Assembly: GCF_014237875.1 (NCBI RefSeq)
Contig: NZ_JACJVJ010000002.1
Span: 835,300-899,299 of the forward strand
Direction: 5' to 3'
DNA length: 64,000 bases
Source: Parasphingopyxis marina
Lineage (GTDB): Bacteria; Pseudomonadota; Alphaproteobacteria; Sphingomonadales; Sphingomonadaceae
Positions 49,801-61,976 of this stretch are shown in pieces. The stretch's first letter is position 1; every line of letters starts with the position of its first letter. Below the pieces are notes generated by a model, which worked only from the letters and a program-made list of their open reading frames with translations, made no database searches and had not been told where the DNA came from. The translations under genes and the position numbers were made by a program.

Positions 49801-50244
49801 TCAGCGTTCGAGCATCTCGGGGCCGAAACTCTCCGGCAGCAGCACCGAAATCGCCGTTTCCGACACTGTCTGCCCGTCGCCCGATGCGGCGAGGATCGCG
49901 ATGTCATGCCCCGACAGCTGTCGCGCCTCGTCGATCGCCTGGCGGCACCCGCCACAGGGCGTTACCACCGCAGAGCCCACAAGCGCCCCGCCCTCGCCGA
50001 CATGGCCGCCCGCCACCGCGATCCGCCGTATCTTCGCCAGCCCGAAGCTTTGCTGCGCGGCGGCGAGCGCGGAAATCTCCGCGCAGGTGCCGAGCCGGTA
50101 ACAGGCATTTTCCATATTGCTGCCGATGGCGACCGTCCCGTCCTCCGCTTCCACGGCACAGCCGACCTTGAACCCCGAATAGGGCGCATGCGCCTTCAGC
50201 GCGGCTTCGCGCGCAAGAGAAACGAGATCGACGGGGCCTGCCAT
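49801..50244 (-). CDS. cdd: Cytidine deaminase
   Basis: HAPYSGFKVGCAVEAEDG, NMENACYRLGTCAEISAL, VTPCGGCRQAIDE. Start MAGPVDL refined. Confidence 0.94.
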   Translation of the reverse strand: MAGPVDLVSLAREAALKAHAPYSGFKVGCAVEAEDGTVAIGSNMENACYRLGTCAEISALAAAQQSFGLAKIRRIAVAGGHVGEGGALVGSAVVTPCGGCRQAIDEARQLSGHDIAILAASGDGQTVSETAISVLLPESFGPEMLER

Positions 50245-50295
50245 GCCCAGCGGCATAGCGCCGAACAATGGTATCAGGAAGACGGCGCAGGAAAG

Positions 50296-50381
50296 TGGTG
50301 GACGGGGCTGGATTCGAACCAGCGTACGCTAATGCGGGCAGATTTACAGTCTGCTGCCTTTAACCACTCGGCCACCCGTCC
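50296..50381 (-). tRNA. tRNA-Tyr (anticodon GTA), CCA encoded
   Basis: Minus strand GGACGGGTGGCCGAGTGGTTAAAGGCAGCAGACTGTAAATCTGCCCGCATTAGCGTACGCTGGTTCGAATCCAGCCCCGTCCACCA; long variable arm, CTGTAAA anticodon loop. Confidence 0.97.
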
Positions 50382-50477
50382 ACGAAGTCGCCGGTCATGC
50401 GATGACCGCGCCGAAGGGCGGCTCAATGGCGAAACGCCGCTTGCCTGTCAACGCCATCTCGTAGAAAGCTCGGGCCC

Positions 50478-51230
50478 ATGGCAAAACGGCGCAAGGCAAA
50501 GCAGCGCGACGCGCGCGCACCCCGCTTCTGGGGGCGGCACGCCGTGCTCGCGGCGATCGACAATCCGGCGCGCACGATCCGCAAGATCTGGGCGACGCAG
50601 GAGGCGCTAGCCGACGCGGATATCCCGGACGGCATATCGGTAGAGGTGGCGGGCGTTGCCGATCTAGGGCGCCTGGTGCCGCACGATGCGCCGCATCAGG
50701 GGCTGGTCGCCGATGTCGAGCCGCTGGAGGATATCGCGATCGAGGACCTGCTGGCCGGCGCCGAGGACGGGCGGCCGCTCATCGTCCTCGACCAGGTGAC
50801 GGACCCGCATAATGTCGGCGCGATTATGCGGTCGGCGCTGGCCTTCGGGGCAATCGGTCTCGTCACCCAGGACCGCCACGCGCCGCCGGAATCCGGCGCG
50901 CTCGCCAAGGCGGCATCGGGCGCGCTCGAAACCCTGCCCTGGTGCCGGGTGGTGAACCTCGCCCGCGCGCTCGATCAGATCGCCGAAGCGGGCTTCTGGC
51001 GGATCGGCCTGGCCGGCGACGGCGACCTGACCTTGGCCGAAGCGCTCGGCAGCCGGCGCATCGCGATCATTCTTGGGGCCGAAGGCGCCGGGATGCGCCA
51101 CAATACCGGGCAGCATTGCGATGCCCGTGCCCGCCTGCCGATCAGCGAGGCGATCGAGAGCCTCAACGTATCCAACGCCGCGGCGATCGCGCTTTACGCG
51201 GCGACGGCCGAACCGCAGGCCGGGTTCTAG
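50478..51230 (+). CDS. rlmB: 23S rRNA (guanosine(2251)-2'-O)-methyltransferase-type SpoU methylase
   Basis: FWGRHAVLAAIDNPARTIRKIW, LIVLDQVTDPHNVGAIMRSALAFGA, IAIILGAEGAGMRHNT, LPISEAIESLNVSNAAAIALY. Confidence 0.93.
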   Translation: MAKRRKAKQRDARAPRFWGRHAVLAAIDNPARTIRKIWATQEALADADIPDGISVEVAGVADLGRLVPHDAPHQGLVADVEPLEDIAIEDLLAGAEDGRPLIVLDQVTDPHNVGAIMRSALAFGAIGLVTQDRHAPPESGALAKAASGALETLPWCRVVNLARALDQIAEAGFWRIGLAGDGDLTLAEALGSRRIAIILGAEGAGMRHNTGQHCDARARLPISEAIESLNVSNAAAIALYAATAEPQAGF

Positions 51231-51250
51231 CGTCTCGTCTGAGTTAACGC

Positions 51251-51568
51251 CTAGTCTTCCTGGGCGATGGTGACCTTGAGCCCGTCGAGATCATCCTCGA
51301 AGGGTATCTGGCAGGACAGGCGCGAATTTTCGTCGCGGTGATCGGAGCTGTCGAGCAGGTCGTTCTCGTCCTCGTCCATCTCGGGCAAGCTGCCCGCAAA
51401 ATCCGGATCGACATGGACGTGGCAGGTCGCGCAGGAGCAGCAGCCGCCGCACAGCGCCAACAGTTCGTCAAACCCGTTGTCGCGGATGATTTCCATCACG
51501 GTCAGGCCGCTATCCGCCTCGACGGTGGTTTCCTCGCCGGAACGATTCACGACAATCAGCTTGGGCAT
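51251..51568 (-). CDS. [2Fe-2S] ferredoxin (adrenodoxin type)
   Basis: [17 protein letters not shown] cysteine cluster ... [14 protein letters not shown]. Confidence 0.93.
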   Translation of the reverse strand: MPKLIVVNRSGEETTVEADSGLTVMEIIRDNGFDELLALCGGCCSCATCHVHVDPDFAGSLPEMDEDENDLLDSSDHRDENSRLSCQIPFEDDLDGLKVTIAQED

Positions 51569-51658
51569 GTACGGCATCCTTTGCGGGTTCGATTATTGGC
51601 TGCGGCGGCGCTATGAGATGCCGGGCAAACGAAATCAAGGGTGATTGGGGACGAAGAG

Positions 51659-52276
51659 ATGGGCATCAGCGCGCGGCGCCTGCGCACTTCGCTGGACAGG
51701 CTGGCCGGTATCGAACCCGCCTTTGGCCATCATCTGGAACGCGTCGGCTATCCCCCGCCGCGCATTCGCGATCGCGGCTACACCACCTTGCTGCGCACCA
51801 TCGTCGGCCAGCAGGTCAGCGTGAAGGCCGCGGAATCGATCTGGAACAAGGTCGCCGATACGCTGGGCGAGATCGGGGATCCGGCGGTGATGATCGCAAC
51901 CAGCGAGGAAACCTTGCGCGGTGCCGGGCTGAGCCGCCAGAAGGCCACCTATGCCCGCAGCCTGGCCGAGCTGACCGTGTCGGGCGCGCTCGATTTCGAA
52001 ACGCTGCCCAAGGACGACGAGGAGGCGATCGCGCTGCTGACGGCCGTGAAGGGCATCGGCCGCTGGTCGGCGGAAATCTACCTGCTGTTCGCCGAAGGGC
52101 GCGGCGATATCTGGCCGGCGGGCGATCTCGCGATCCAGATCGCGATCGGCGAGATGCTGGGCTGGCCCGAACGGCCCAGCGAAAAGCAGATCCGGGAAGC
52201 GGCAGAAAAATGGCGGCCGCACCGGGGTGCCGCCGCCATTTTCGCCTGGCATGTCTACAATACCAAGGTGATCTGA
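51659..52276 (+). CDS. DNA-3-methyladenine glycosylase II family (HhH-GPD)
   Basis: TLLRTIVGQQVSVKAAESIW, LTAVKGIGRWSAEIYLLFAEGRGDIWPAGDLAIQ (HhH-GPD). Start MGISARR refined. Confidence 0.92.
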   Translation: MGISARRLRTSLDRLAGIEPAFGHHLERVGYPPPRIRDRGYTTLLRTIVGQQVSVKAAESIWNKVADTLGEIGDPAVMIATSEETLRGAGLSRQKATYARSLAELTVSGALDFETLPKDDEEAIALLTAVKGIGRWSAEIYLLFAEGRGDIWPAGDLAIQIAIGEMLGWPERPSEKQIREAAEKWRPHRGAAAIFAWHVYNTKVI

Positions 52277-52300
52277 CCGCGCCGAGCGCAGCCGATCCGG

Positions 52301-52636
52301 TTACGCCGCCTCGGCGTGACTCAGGAAGTTGTCGAACACCGCGTCGTAAAAGGGCGTCATGAATTCGCAGCCCGCCTGGAAGCCGTTTACCCAGACGACC
52401 TTGGCGTGCTTGGGTTCGACGCCCGGCAGCTTCAGCCAGACTTCGGTGCCCTCGCCCACGATCATCGCGGTATCGATCTTGAAGCCCCTGGACGAGATAT
52501 CGCGGACATCGGCCTTGGCCGCGTCATAGCCGGCCTTGCGGAAGCCGACGCGCAGATCGACATCCTTGCGGCCCGCCGCGCGCTTGTCTTCCTCGGTCCA
52601 TTTTTTCCTGGTCAGCACTTGTGCCTCTATTCGCAT
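52301..52636 (-). CDS. PilZ-domain protein
   Basis: RKDVDLRVGFRKAG...VRDISSRGFKIDT...VWLKLPGVEPKHAKVVWVNGFQAGCEF. Confidence 0.75.
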   Translation of the reverse strand: MRIEAQVLTRKKWTEEDKRAAGRKDVDLRVGFRKAGYDAAKADVRDISSRGFKIDTAMIVGEGTEVWLKLPGVEPKHAKVVWVNGFQAGCEFMTPFYDAVFDNFLSHAEAA

Positions 52637-52858
52637 GGGGACCCTTCCAATATTCTGTTCTGGTTTCGAAATTTTGTACCGAAAGGATTAAGAAAGTTTT
52701 GAAGGATATGGTGAACAAAGGGAAAAAACCGGCCTCAAGACCGCAAGATACTGCGCTTGCTTGCAAATCCGGGATTCCTCCGGTCCGTAAAAAGAGTGTT
52801 AACGCGGCGATATTTTCCAGCAGTTGACGTAAGCGTAAAGTCATGCTCGATTGGCGGC

Positions 52859-53767
52859 ATGACCGCCGAGACAGCCCCGCTTCATATTCTCGCCCGCTAT
52901 GCCGGCAGGAAGCCCGCCGCCCCGAAATGGTTCGAGGAGGCGCTGGCGCTCATGCCGGATCGGCACCGGGTTGCCAGCGAAGGGGCGGAGATCGAATATT
53001 TTACCTGGGGCGAAGCGGGCCAACCCGGCCTGCTGTTCCTTCATGGCGGCGGCGCGCACGCGCTGTGGTGGGCGCATATCGCTCCCTTCTTCGCCAAGGG
53101 CTATCGCGTGGCCGCGATGTCGATGTCCGGGATGGGCGGATCGGACTGGCGCGACCGCTATTCGATCGCCCAGCACGCGAGAGACATGCGCGCGGTCGCC
53201 AAGGCTGCCGGATTGCTGGATGCGGGCAAGGCCGTGATCGTCGGCCATAGTTTCGGGGGCGCCCCCACCGCCACCGCGGCCGCCGATCCGGACCAATGGG
53301 TCGAGCGCGCCTTCATCATCGATTCCTCGCTCGACATGCGCCACTCGCCCGCCAACGGGCAGCCCGAGCCGCGCGCGCGGCGCCATTTCGAAAGTTTCGA
53401 GCAGGGCCTCGCGCGCTTTCGCTTCCTGCCGCCGCAGGAATGCGAGAACGACTATATCGCCGATATGATCGCGCGCGATTCGCTCGTCGAGATCGAAGGC
53501 AAGGGCTGGAGCTGGAAGGCCGATCCCAACAGCTTCCTCAACACGGACCGGCTCGACAGTCGAAAGCAGGCCAAGAATGCGCGCTGCCCGCTGGCGATCA
53601 TCTATGGCGACCGTTCCTGGATCATGGACGAGGAAGCGCTTGCCAAGCTGCGCCGCGACCTGCCGGATACGACGCCCTTTATCGCCATTCCCGATTGCGC
53701 CCATCATGTGATGGTCGACCAGCCGCTCGCGCTGGTCGCGACGATGCGGACGCTACTCGAAAGCTAG
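52859..53767 (+). CDS. Alpha/beta-fold hydrolase
   Basis: LLFLHGGGAHALWW oxyanion region, VIVGHSFGGAPT nucleophile elbow, IYGDRSWIMDEE acid, CAHHVMVDQP His. Confidence 0.92.
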   Translation: MTAETAPLHILARYAGRKPAAPKWFEEALALMPDRHRVASEGAEIEYFTWGEAGQPGLLFLHGGGAHALWWAHIAPFFAKGYRVAAMSMSGMGGSDWRDRYSIAQHARDMRAVAKAAGLLDAGKAVIVGHSFGGAPTATAAADPDQWVERAFIIDSSLDMRHSPANGQPEPRARRHFESFEQGLARFRFLPPQECENDYIADMIARDSLVEIEGKGWSWKADPNSFLNTDRLDSRKQAKNARCPLAIIYGDRSWIMDEEALAKLRRDLPDTTPFIAIPDCAHHVMVDQPLALVATMRTLLES

Positions 53768-53777
53768 GGCTCGAAAG

Positions 53778-55700
<1,923 letters not shown>

Positions 55701-55708
<8 letters not shown>

Positions 55709-56375
55709 ATTTCAGGCCTTCTTTTTCCAGCCGCTCGCGCATCCCGTACATATCGAGGCCGAGAATGCCGTCGGCGAGCTTCTGGCGCTTCTCTTCCTCG
55801 TTCGCTTCGCGCGCCTGCGCTTTTTCCAGAACCTCGGCAGCGTTCGCGCGCGGCACGATGCAGACGCCGTCGTCATCCGCGACGACGATATCGCCGGGAT
55901 CGACTGCGGCGCCGGCGCAGACGACCGGCACGTTCACCGATCCGAGCGTGTTCTTCACCGTCCCCTGCGCGAACACCGCTTTCGACCAGACCGGGAAGTT
56001 CATCTCGGTCAGGTCGCGAACGTCGCGCACGCCGGCGTCGATGATCAGGCCGCGGCAACCGCGCGCCTGCGCCGATGTCGCCAGGAGATCGCCGAAATAG
56101 CCGTCCTCGCACGGGCTGGTCGGCGCCAGCAGCAGCACGTCTCCCGCCTGCAATTGCTCGATCGCGACATGGACCATCCAGTTGTCGCCGGGCGGCGAGG
56201 AAATGGTGACCGCCGAGCCCGCGATCCGCGCGCCGGGATAGATGGGCCGCATATGGGACGCGAGCAGCCCGGTGCGCCCCTGCGCCTCGTGCACCGTCGC
56301 CACGCCGCACGCGCCGAGCGCGTCGACCACGGCCGGATCGGCACGCTCGATATTCTGAACAACGACGTTCGCCAT
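55701..56375 (-). CDS. ligK: 4-carboxy-4-hydroxy-2-oxoadipate aldolase
   Basis: RraA/HMG aldolase fold: [87 protein letters not shown]. Start MANVVVQN refined. Confidence 0.93.
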
Positions 56376-56392
56376 AAACCAGCTCTCCCGTA

Positions 56393-56405
56393 TTTCGGTC
56401 CGAAA
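56393..56405. promoter_or_regulatory. Palindrome TTTCGG-T-CCGAAA in ligK/ligR divergent intergenic region
   Basis: Perfect 6-bp arms, 1-nt centre, between divergent starts at 56375 and 56489; possible operator. Confidence 0.35.
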
Positions 56406-56488
56406 CTTCTCGTATCTTCTGAAACAGCGCGGTTTTGCGGGCAATATCGAAGATGGCGGCGCTCATAAGTTTTCGCTATCTTTGGCGG

Positions 56489-57700
56489 ATGTCGATCTAC
56501 GATCTCAACCTCCGCCATTTGCGCGCCGCGGTCGCCGTCGCCGATGAGGGAACGCTGAGCGGCGCCGCGCGGCGGATCAATATCTCGCAGCCGGCAATCT
56601 CCCAAAGCCTGGCCCGGCTGGAGGAGCAACTGGGCGAAACGCTCTTCCTGCGCGACAGCGGCGGCGCGACGCCGACCGAAGCCGGCGCCCTGCTCGTCGC
56701 GCGCTCGCGGGCGGCCTTCGACCATCTGAAACAGGGCTTCGCCCGCGTCCGCTCGCCCCAGGCGTCGGACGGGTTCAGCCGCGCCGACCGGATGGTGACG
56801 ATGCCGCAGATCCGCGCGCTCGTCTCGCTCGCCGATCATGGCAGCTATGCGAGCGCCAGCGAGGCGACCGGCCTTGCCCAGCCGAGCCTCCACCGCGCGA
56901 TCCGCGAGCTCGAAACGATCACCGGGCGGACGATGACCGAGCGGCGCGGCCGCGGCGTCGCGATCACCGATGCCGGGCCGGCGCTGGTCCGCGCCTTCCG
57001 CCTCGCCCGGACCGAACTCGAAACCGGGCTGGACGAGCTGGCGAGCTTCGCCGGGCAGCAGGTCGGGCGGATATCGGTGGGCGCGATGCCGCTCTCCCGC
57101 GCCAGCATCGTGCCCAAGGCCTTCGCCGCGATCCACAAGCGCCATCCCGGCCTTGCCCTCGATATCGTAGAGGGGCCCTATGCCGAGCTGATCGAGAAGC
57201 TGCGCGACGGCGATGTCGATTTCCTGATCGGCGCGCAGCGTACGCCGGCGCCGGGCCCGGATGTCGAGCAGCTCCCGCTGTTCGACGATCGCGTCGCGAT
57301 CATCGGCGCAAGCGACCATCCGCTGGCGCGCGACTATAAGGATCGCTTCATTCCGCTCGCCGAACTGGTCCGCTATCCCTGGATCGTCGCCCGCCATGGC
57401 GCGCCGCTGCGCGAACTCTGGCAGCAATTGCTCGGCAAAGCGGTCAAGGACCTGCCCGCAAGGCCGATCACGTGCGGATCGACCATGGCAACGCGCGCAT
57501 TGCTGATGGAGGGCCCCTATCTCACCCTGCTCAGCAAGGATCAGCTGGCGCTGGAACTCGAAAGCGAAACGCTGGTAGCGATCGGCCGGGACGTAAAGGA
57601 AGGCCAGCGCACGATCGTCCTCACCCAGCGTACGGACTGGCGACGGCGCCCGATTCACGAGGAGCTGATCGCCGAGATCGAAAAAGCCGTAAAACCATAG
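56489..57700 (+). CDS. LysR-type transcriptional regulator with two apparent HTH_1 domains (403 aa)
   Basis: HTH 1: LNLRHLRAAVAVADEGTLSGAARRINISQPAISQSLARLEEQLGETLFLR. HTH 2: VTMPQIRALVSLADHGSYASASEATGLAQPSLHRAIRELETITGRTMTERR. Then a LysR substrate-binding domain. Position suggests a LigR role. Confidence 0.9.
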   Translation: MSIYDLNLRHLRAAVAVADEGTLSGAARRINISQPAISQSLARLEEQLGETLFLRDSGGATPTEAGALLVARSRAAFDHLKQGFARVRSPQASDGFSRADRMVTMPQIRALVSLADHGSYASASEATGLAQPSLHRAIRELETITGRTMTERRGRGVAITDAGPALVRAFRLARTELETGLDELASFAGQQVGRISVGAMPLSRASIVPKAFAAIHKRHPGLALDIVEGPYAELIEKLRDGDVDFLIGAQRTPAPGPDVEQLPLFDDRVAIIGASDHPLARDYKDRFIPLAELVRYPWIVARHGAPLRELWQQLLGKAVKDLPARPITCGSTMATRALLMEGPYLTLLSKDQLALELESETLVAIGRDVKEGQRTIVLTQRTDWRRRPIHEELIAEIEKAVKP

Positions 57701-57737
57701 TTCCGGCGAACTTATGAGCGGCGACGGGTTCAAATTG

Positions 57738-57758
57738 GCGATTCCGCACCCGAATCGC
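57738..57758 (+). promoter_or_regulatory. Candidate LysR operator GCGATTC-N7-GAATCGC
   Basis: Perfect 7-bp inverted repeat, contains ATTC-N7-GAAT (fits T-N11-A); ends 13 nt before the start codon at 57772. Confidence 0.5.
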
Positions 57759-57771
57759 TAGCTCCTCGCCC

Positions 57772-58674
57772 ATGAATGCAGACCTTTCCCGCATGGCCTT
57801 TCTGGGCTTTGGCGAAGCCGCGATGGCTTTCGCCCCCGCCTGCCATGCGCGCATGAACGGTGCGCTCCGTGCCTTCGACATCAAGACCGAAGCTCCGGAA
57901 ACCGAACAGGCCAAACACGCCGACTACGAACGGTTCAACATCGCGGGCGCGGCAAGCTGCGCCGCTGCGATGGACGCCGCCGAGCTGATCCTTTCGCTGG
58001 TGACCGCCGACCAGGCGCTGAGCGCCGCCACCGAAGCGGCCAGGACCCTGCCCGAGGGCGCGCTCTATTGCGACATGAACAGCGTCTCGCCCGATACCAA
58101 GCGCGAAGCCGCCGATATTATCGAGGCTGCCGGCGGCCGCTATGTCGATGTTGCGGTTATGGCGCCGGTCCATCCCAAGCGCGAAAACGTGCCGCTGCTC
58201 GTTTCCGGGCCGCACGCCGAAGCGGCGCTGGCCGCGCTGAAGGCGGCGGGTTTCGCCGATGTCGGAATCGCCGGCGGCGAGGTCGGCCGCGCCTCGGCGA
58301 TCAAGATGATCCGCTCGATCATGGTCAAGGGGATGGAAGCGCTGTCGGCGGAATGCCTGATTGCCGCCAGCCGCGCCGATGTCCGCGAGGAAGTGATAAA
58401 TTCGCTGACGGAAAGCATGCCCTCCTACGATTGGAGCGGCCGCGGCGATTATGCGCTGAACCGGATGATGATCCACGGCAAGCGCCGCGCCGCGGAAATG
58501 GAAGAAGTGGTGAAGACGCTGAAAGGCCTCGGCCTGGACGGCGCCTGCTCCCAGGCGACGGTCGACTGGCAGGGCGCGGTCGGCGCGCTCGGCCTCGACC
58601 CCGCCGACGGGCTCGCAGCGAAAATCGCCCAGATCGAAGCGGAACGCCAAGCAAGGGGAGCCCGGCTCGCATGA
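57772..58674 (+). CDS. DUF1932 / 6-phosphogluconate-dehydrogenase-superfamily NAD(P)-binding oxidoreductase
   Basis: MAFLGFGEAAMAFAPACHAR nucleotide-binding start; GALYCDMNSVSPDTKREAADIIEAAGGRYVDVAVMAPVHPKR; AIKMIRSIMVKGMEALSAECLIAA. Confidence 0.88.
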   Translation: MNADLSRMAFLGFGEAAMAFAPACHARMNGALRAFDIKTEAPETEQAKHADYERFNIAGAASCAAAMDAAELILSLVTADQALSAATEAARTLPEGALYCDMNSVSPDTKREAADIIEAAGGRYVDVAVMAPVHPKRENVPLLVSGPHAEAALAALKAAGFADVGIAGGEVGRASAIKMIRSIMVKGMEALSAECLIAASRADVREEVINSLTESMPSYDWSGRGDYALNRMMIHGKRRAAEMEEVVKTLKGLGLDGACSQATVDWQGAVGALGLDPADGLAAKIAQIEAERQARGARLA

Positions 58675-59696
58675 CGTTGATTATCGATTGCCACGGCCAT
58701 TATACGACGGCGCCCGAGCCGCATAACGAATGGCGCGAGGCCCAGAAAAAGGCGTTCGAGGATGGCGTGCCGCCGCCCGCCTATCCGGACATTCCCGACG
58801 ACATGATCCGCGAAACGATCGAGGCGAACCAGCTCAAGCTCCTCAAGGAGCGCGGCGCGGACATGACGATCTTTTCGCCCCGCGCCTCAGCGATGGCGCC
58901 GCATGTCGGCGACGAAAGCGTCGCGCGGCTCTGGGCCGAGAAGTGCAACAACCTCATCAAGCGGGTGATCGATCTCTATCCCGAGACCTTCATCGGCGTC
59001 TGCATGCTGCCGCAATCGCCCAAGGCCGATATGACGGGCTCGATCGCGGAGCTCGAACGCTGCGTCAACGAACTCGGCTTCGTCGGCTGCAACCTCAATC
59101 CCGATCCCGGCGGCGGTCGCTTCGAGCATCCCCCGCTCACCGACCGCTTCTGGTATCCCTTTTACGAGAAGATGTGCGAGCTGGACGTTCCGGCGATGAT
59201 CCATGTCTCCGGCAGCTGCAATCCCGGCCTGCACGCGACCGGCGCCTATTACATCGCCGCGGACACCATCGCCTTCATGCAGTTCATCCAAGGCGATCTG
59301 TTCAAGGATTTCCCGGAATTGCGCTTCATCATCCCCCATGGCGGCGGCGCGGTACCCTATCATTGGGGACGGTATCGCGGCCTTGCCGACATGCTGAAGC
59401 AACCAGAACTCTCCGGACACGTTATGAATAACGTGTATTTCGATACCTGCGTCTATCACCAGCCGGGCGTGAACCTGCTCGCCGAGGTGATCGACACGAA
59501 GAATATATTGTTCGGATCGGAAATGGTCGGCGCCGTGCGCGGCATCGATCCCGAAACCGGCCAATATTTCGACGACACGAAACGCTATGTCGATGCGCTC
59601 GACCTGACGGACGAGCAGCGGCACGCGATCTACGAGGGCAATGTGCGCCGGGTCTATCCCCGGCTCGATGCCCAATTGAAGGAGCGAGGCCTGTAG
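58671..59696 (+). CDS. ligJ: 4-oxalomesaconate hydratase (amidohydrolase superfamily)
   Basis: MTLIIDCHGHYTTAPEPHNEWREAQKKAFEDG; metal motif; GCNLNPDPGGGRFEHPPLTDRFWYPFYEKM; overlaps the upstream gene's stop; adjacent to ligABC. Confidence 0.92.
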   Translation: MTLIIDCHGHYTTAPEPHNEWREAQKKAFEDGVPPPAYPDIPDDMIRETIEANQLKLLKERGADMTIFSPRASAMAPHVGDESVARLWAEKCNNLIKRVIDLYPETFIGVCMLPQSPKADMTGSIAELERCVNELGFVGCNLNPDPGGGRFEHPPLTDRFWYPFYEKMCELDVPAMIHVSGSCNPGLHATGAYYIAADTIAFMQFIQGDLFKDFPELRFIIPHGGGAVPYHWGRYRGLADMLKQPELSGHVMNNVYFDTCVYHQPGVNLLAEVIDTKNILFGSEMVGAVRGIDPETGQYFDDTKRYVDALDLTDEQRHAIYEGNVRRVYPRLDAQLKERGL

Positions 59697-59725
59697 TCAC
59701 GGCCTTGCACAGACAGGAACCCATC

Positions 59726-61001
<1,276 letters not shown>

Positions 61002-61025
61002 GCGAAAGCCCAAAAGGAGTTTAGC

Positions 61026-61973
61026 ATGAAGATCGCACTCGCCGGTGGCGGCGCATTCGGAGAAAAGCATCTCGACGGCCTCGCAAAAATCGAAGGCGTC
61101 GAGGTCGTATCGCTGGTCGGACGGCGTATCGAGCCGACCCAGGAAATGGCCGACAAATATGGTGTCGGCCATGCGACGACCGATTTCGACGAGATGCTGG
61201 CGATGGACGAGGTCGACGCCGTCATCCTGTGCACGCCGACCCAGATGCACGCGGAGCAGGCGATCGCCTGCATGGACGCGGGCAAGCATGTCGAGGTGGA
61301 AATCCCGCTCGCCGACAGTCTGGCCGATTCCGAAGCCGTGCTCGCGAAGCAGCAGGAGACCGGCCTTGTCTGCATGGTCGGCCATACGCGGCGCTTCAAT
61401 CCGTCCCACCAATGGGTGAAGAACAAGATCGACGCCGGCGAGCTGACGATCCAGTCGATGGACGTCGAGACATTCTTCTTCCGCCGCCAGAATATGAACG
61501 CCAAGGGCGAACCGCGCAGCTGGACCGATCACCTGCTCTGGCATCATGCTGCGCACACGGTCGATATCTTCCAATATATGACCGGCGAGCCGGTCTCCGA
61601 GATGAACATCCTGCAGGGCCCGCTCCACGCCGAGCTCGGCATCGCGATGGACATGTCGATCCAGATGAAGAGCGCCAAGGGCCAGATCCTGACGCTGGCC
61701 CTGTCGTTCAATAATGACGGACCGCTCGGCACCTTCTTCCGCTATATCTGCGACAACGGCACCTATCTGGCGCGCTATGACGACCTGTTCACCGGCAAGG
61801 AGGAGCAGATCGACGTCTCCGACGTCGATGTTTCGATGAACGGCATCGAACTGCAGGACCGCGAATTCATTTCCGCGATCCGCGAAGGCCGTGAACCCAA
61901 TTCCAGTGTCGCCCAGGTGCTTCCCTGCTACCGCGCGCTCGGCGAGCTTGCCAGCCGGGTGGAGGGCGCGTAA
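61026..61973 (+). CDS. ligC: 4-carboxy-2-hydroxymuconate-6-semialdehyde dehydrogenase
   Basis: MKIALAGGGAFGEKHLDGLAKIEGVEVVSLVGR Gfo/Idh/MocA fold; EQAIACMDAGKHVEVEIPLADSLADSE; directly follows ligB. Confidence 0.95.
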   Translation: MKIALAGGGAFGEKHLDGLAKIEGVEVVSLVGRRIEPTQEMADKYGVGHATTDFDEMLAMDEVDAVILCTPTQMHAEQAIACMDAGKHVEVEIPLADSLADSEAVLAKQQETGLVCMVGHTRRFNPSHQWVKNKIDAGELTIQSMDVETFFFRRQNMNAKGEPRSWTDHLLWHHAAHTVDIFQYMTGEPVSEMNILQGPLHAELGIAMDMSIQMKSAKGQILTLALSFNNDGPLGTFFRYICDNGTYLARYDDLFTGKEEQIDVSDVDVSMNGIELQDREFISAIREGREPNSSVAQVLPCYRALGELASRVEGA

Positions 61974-61976
61974 GCC

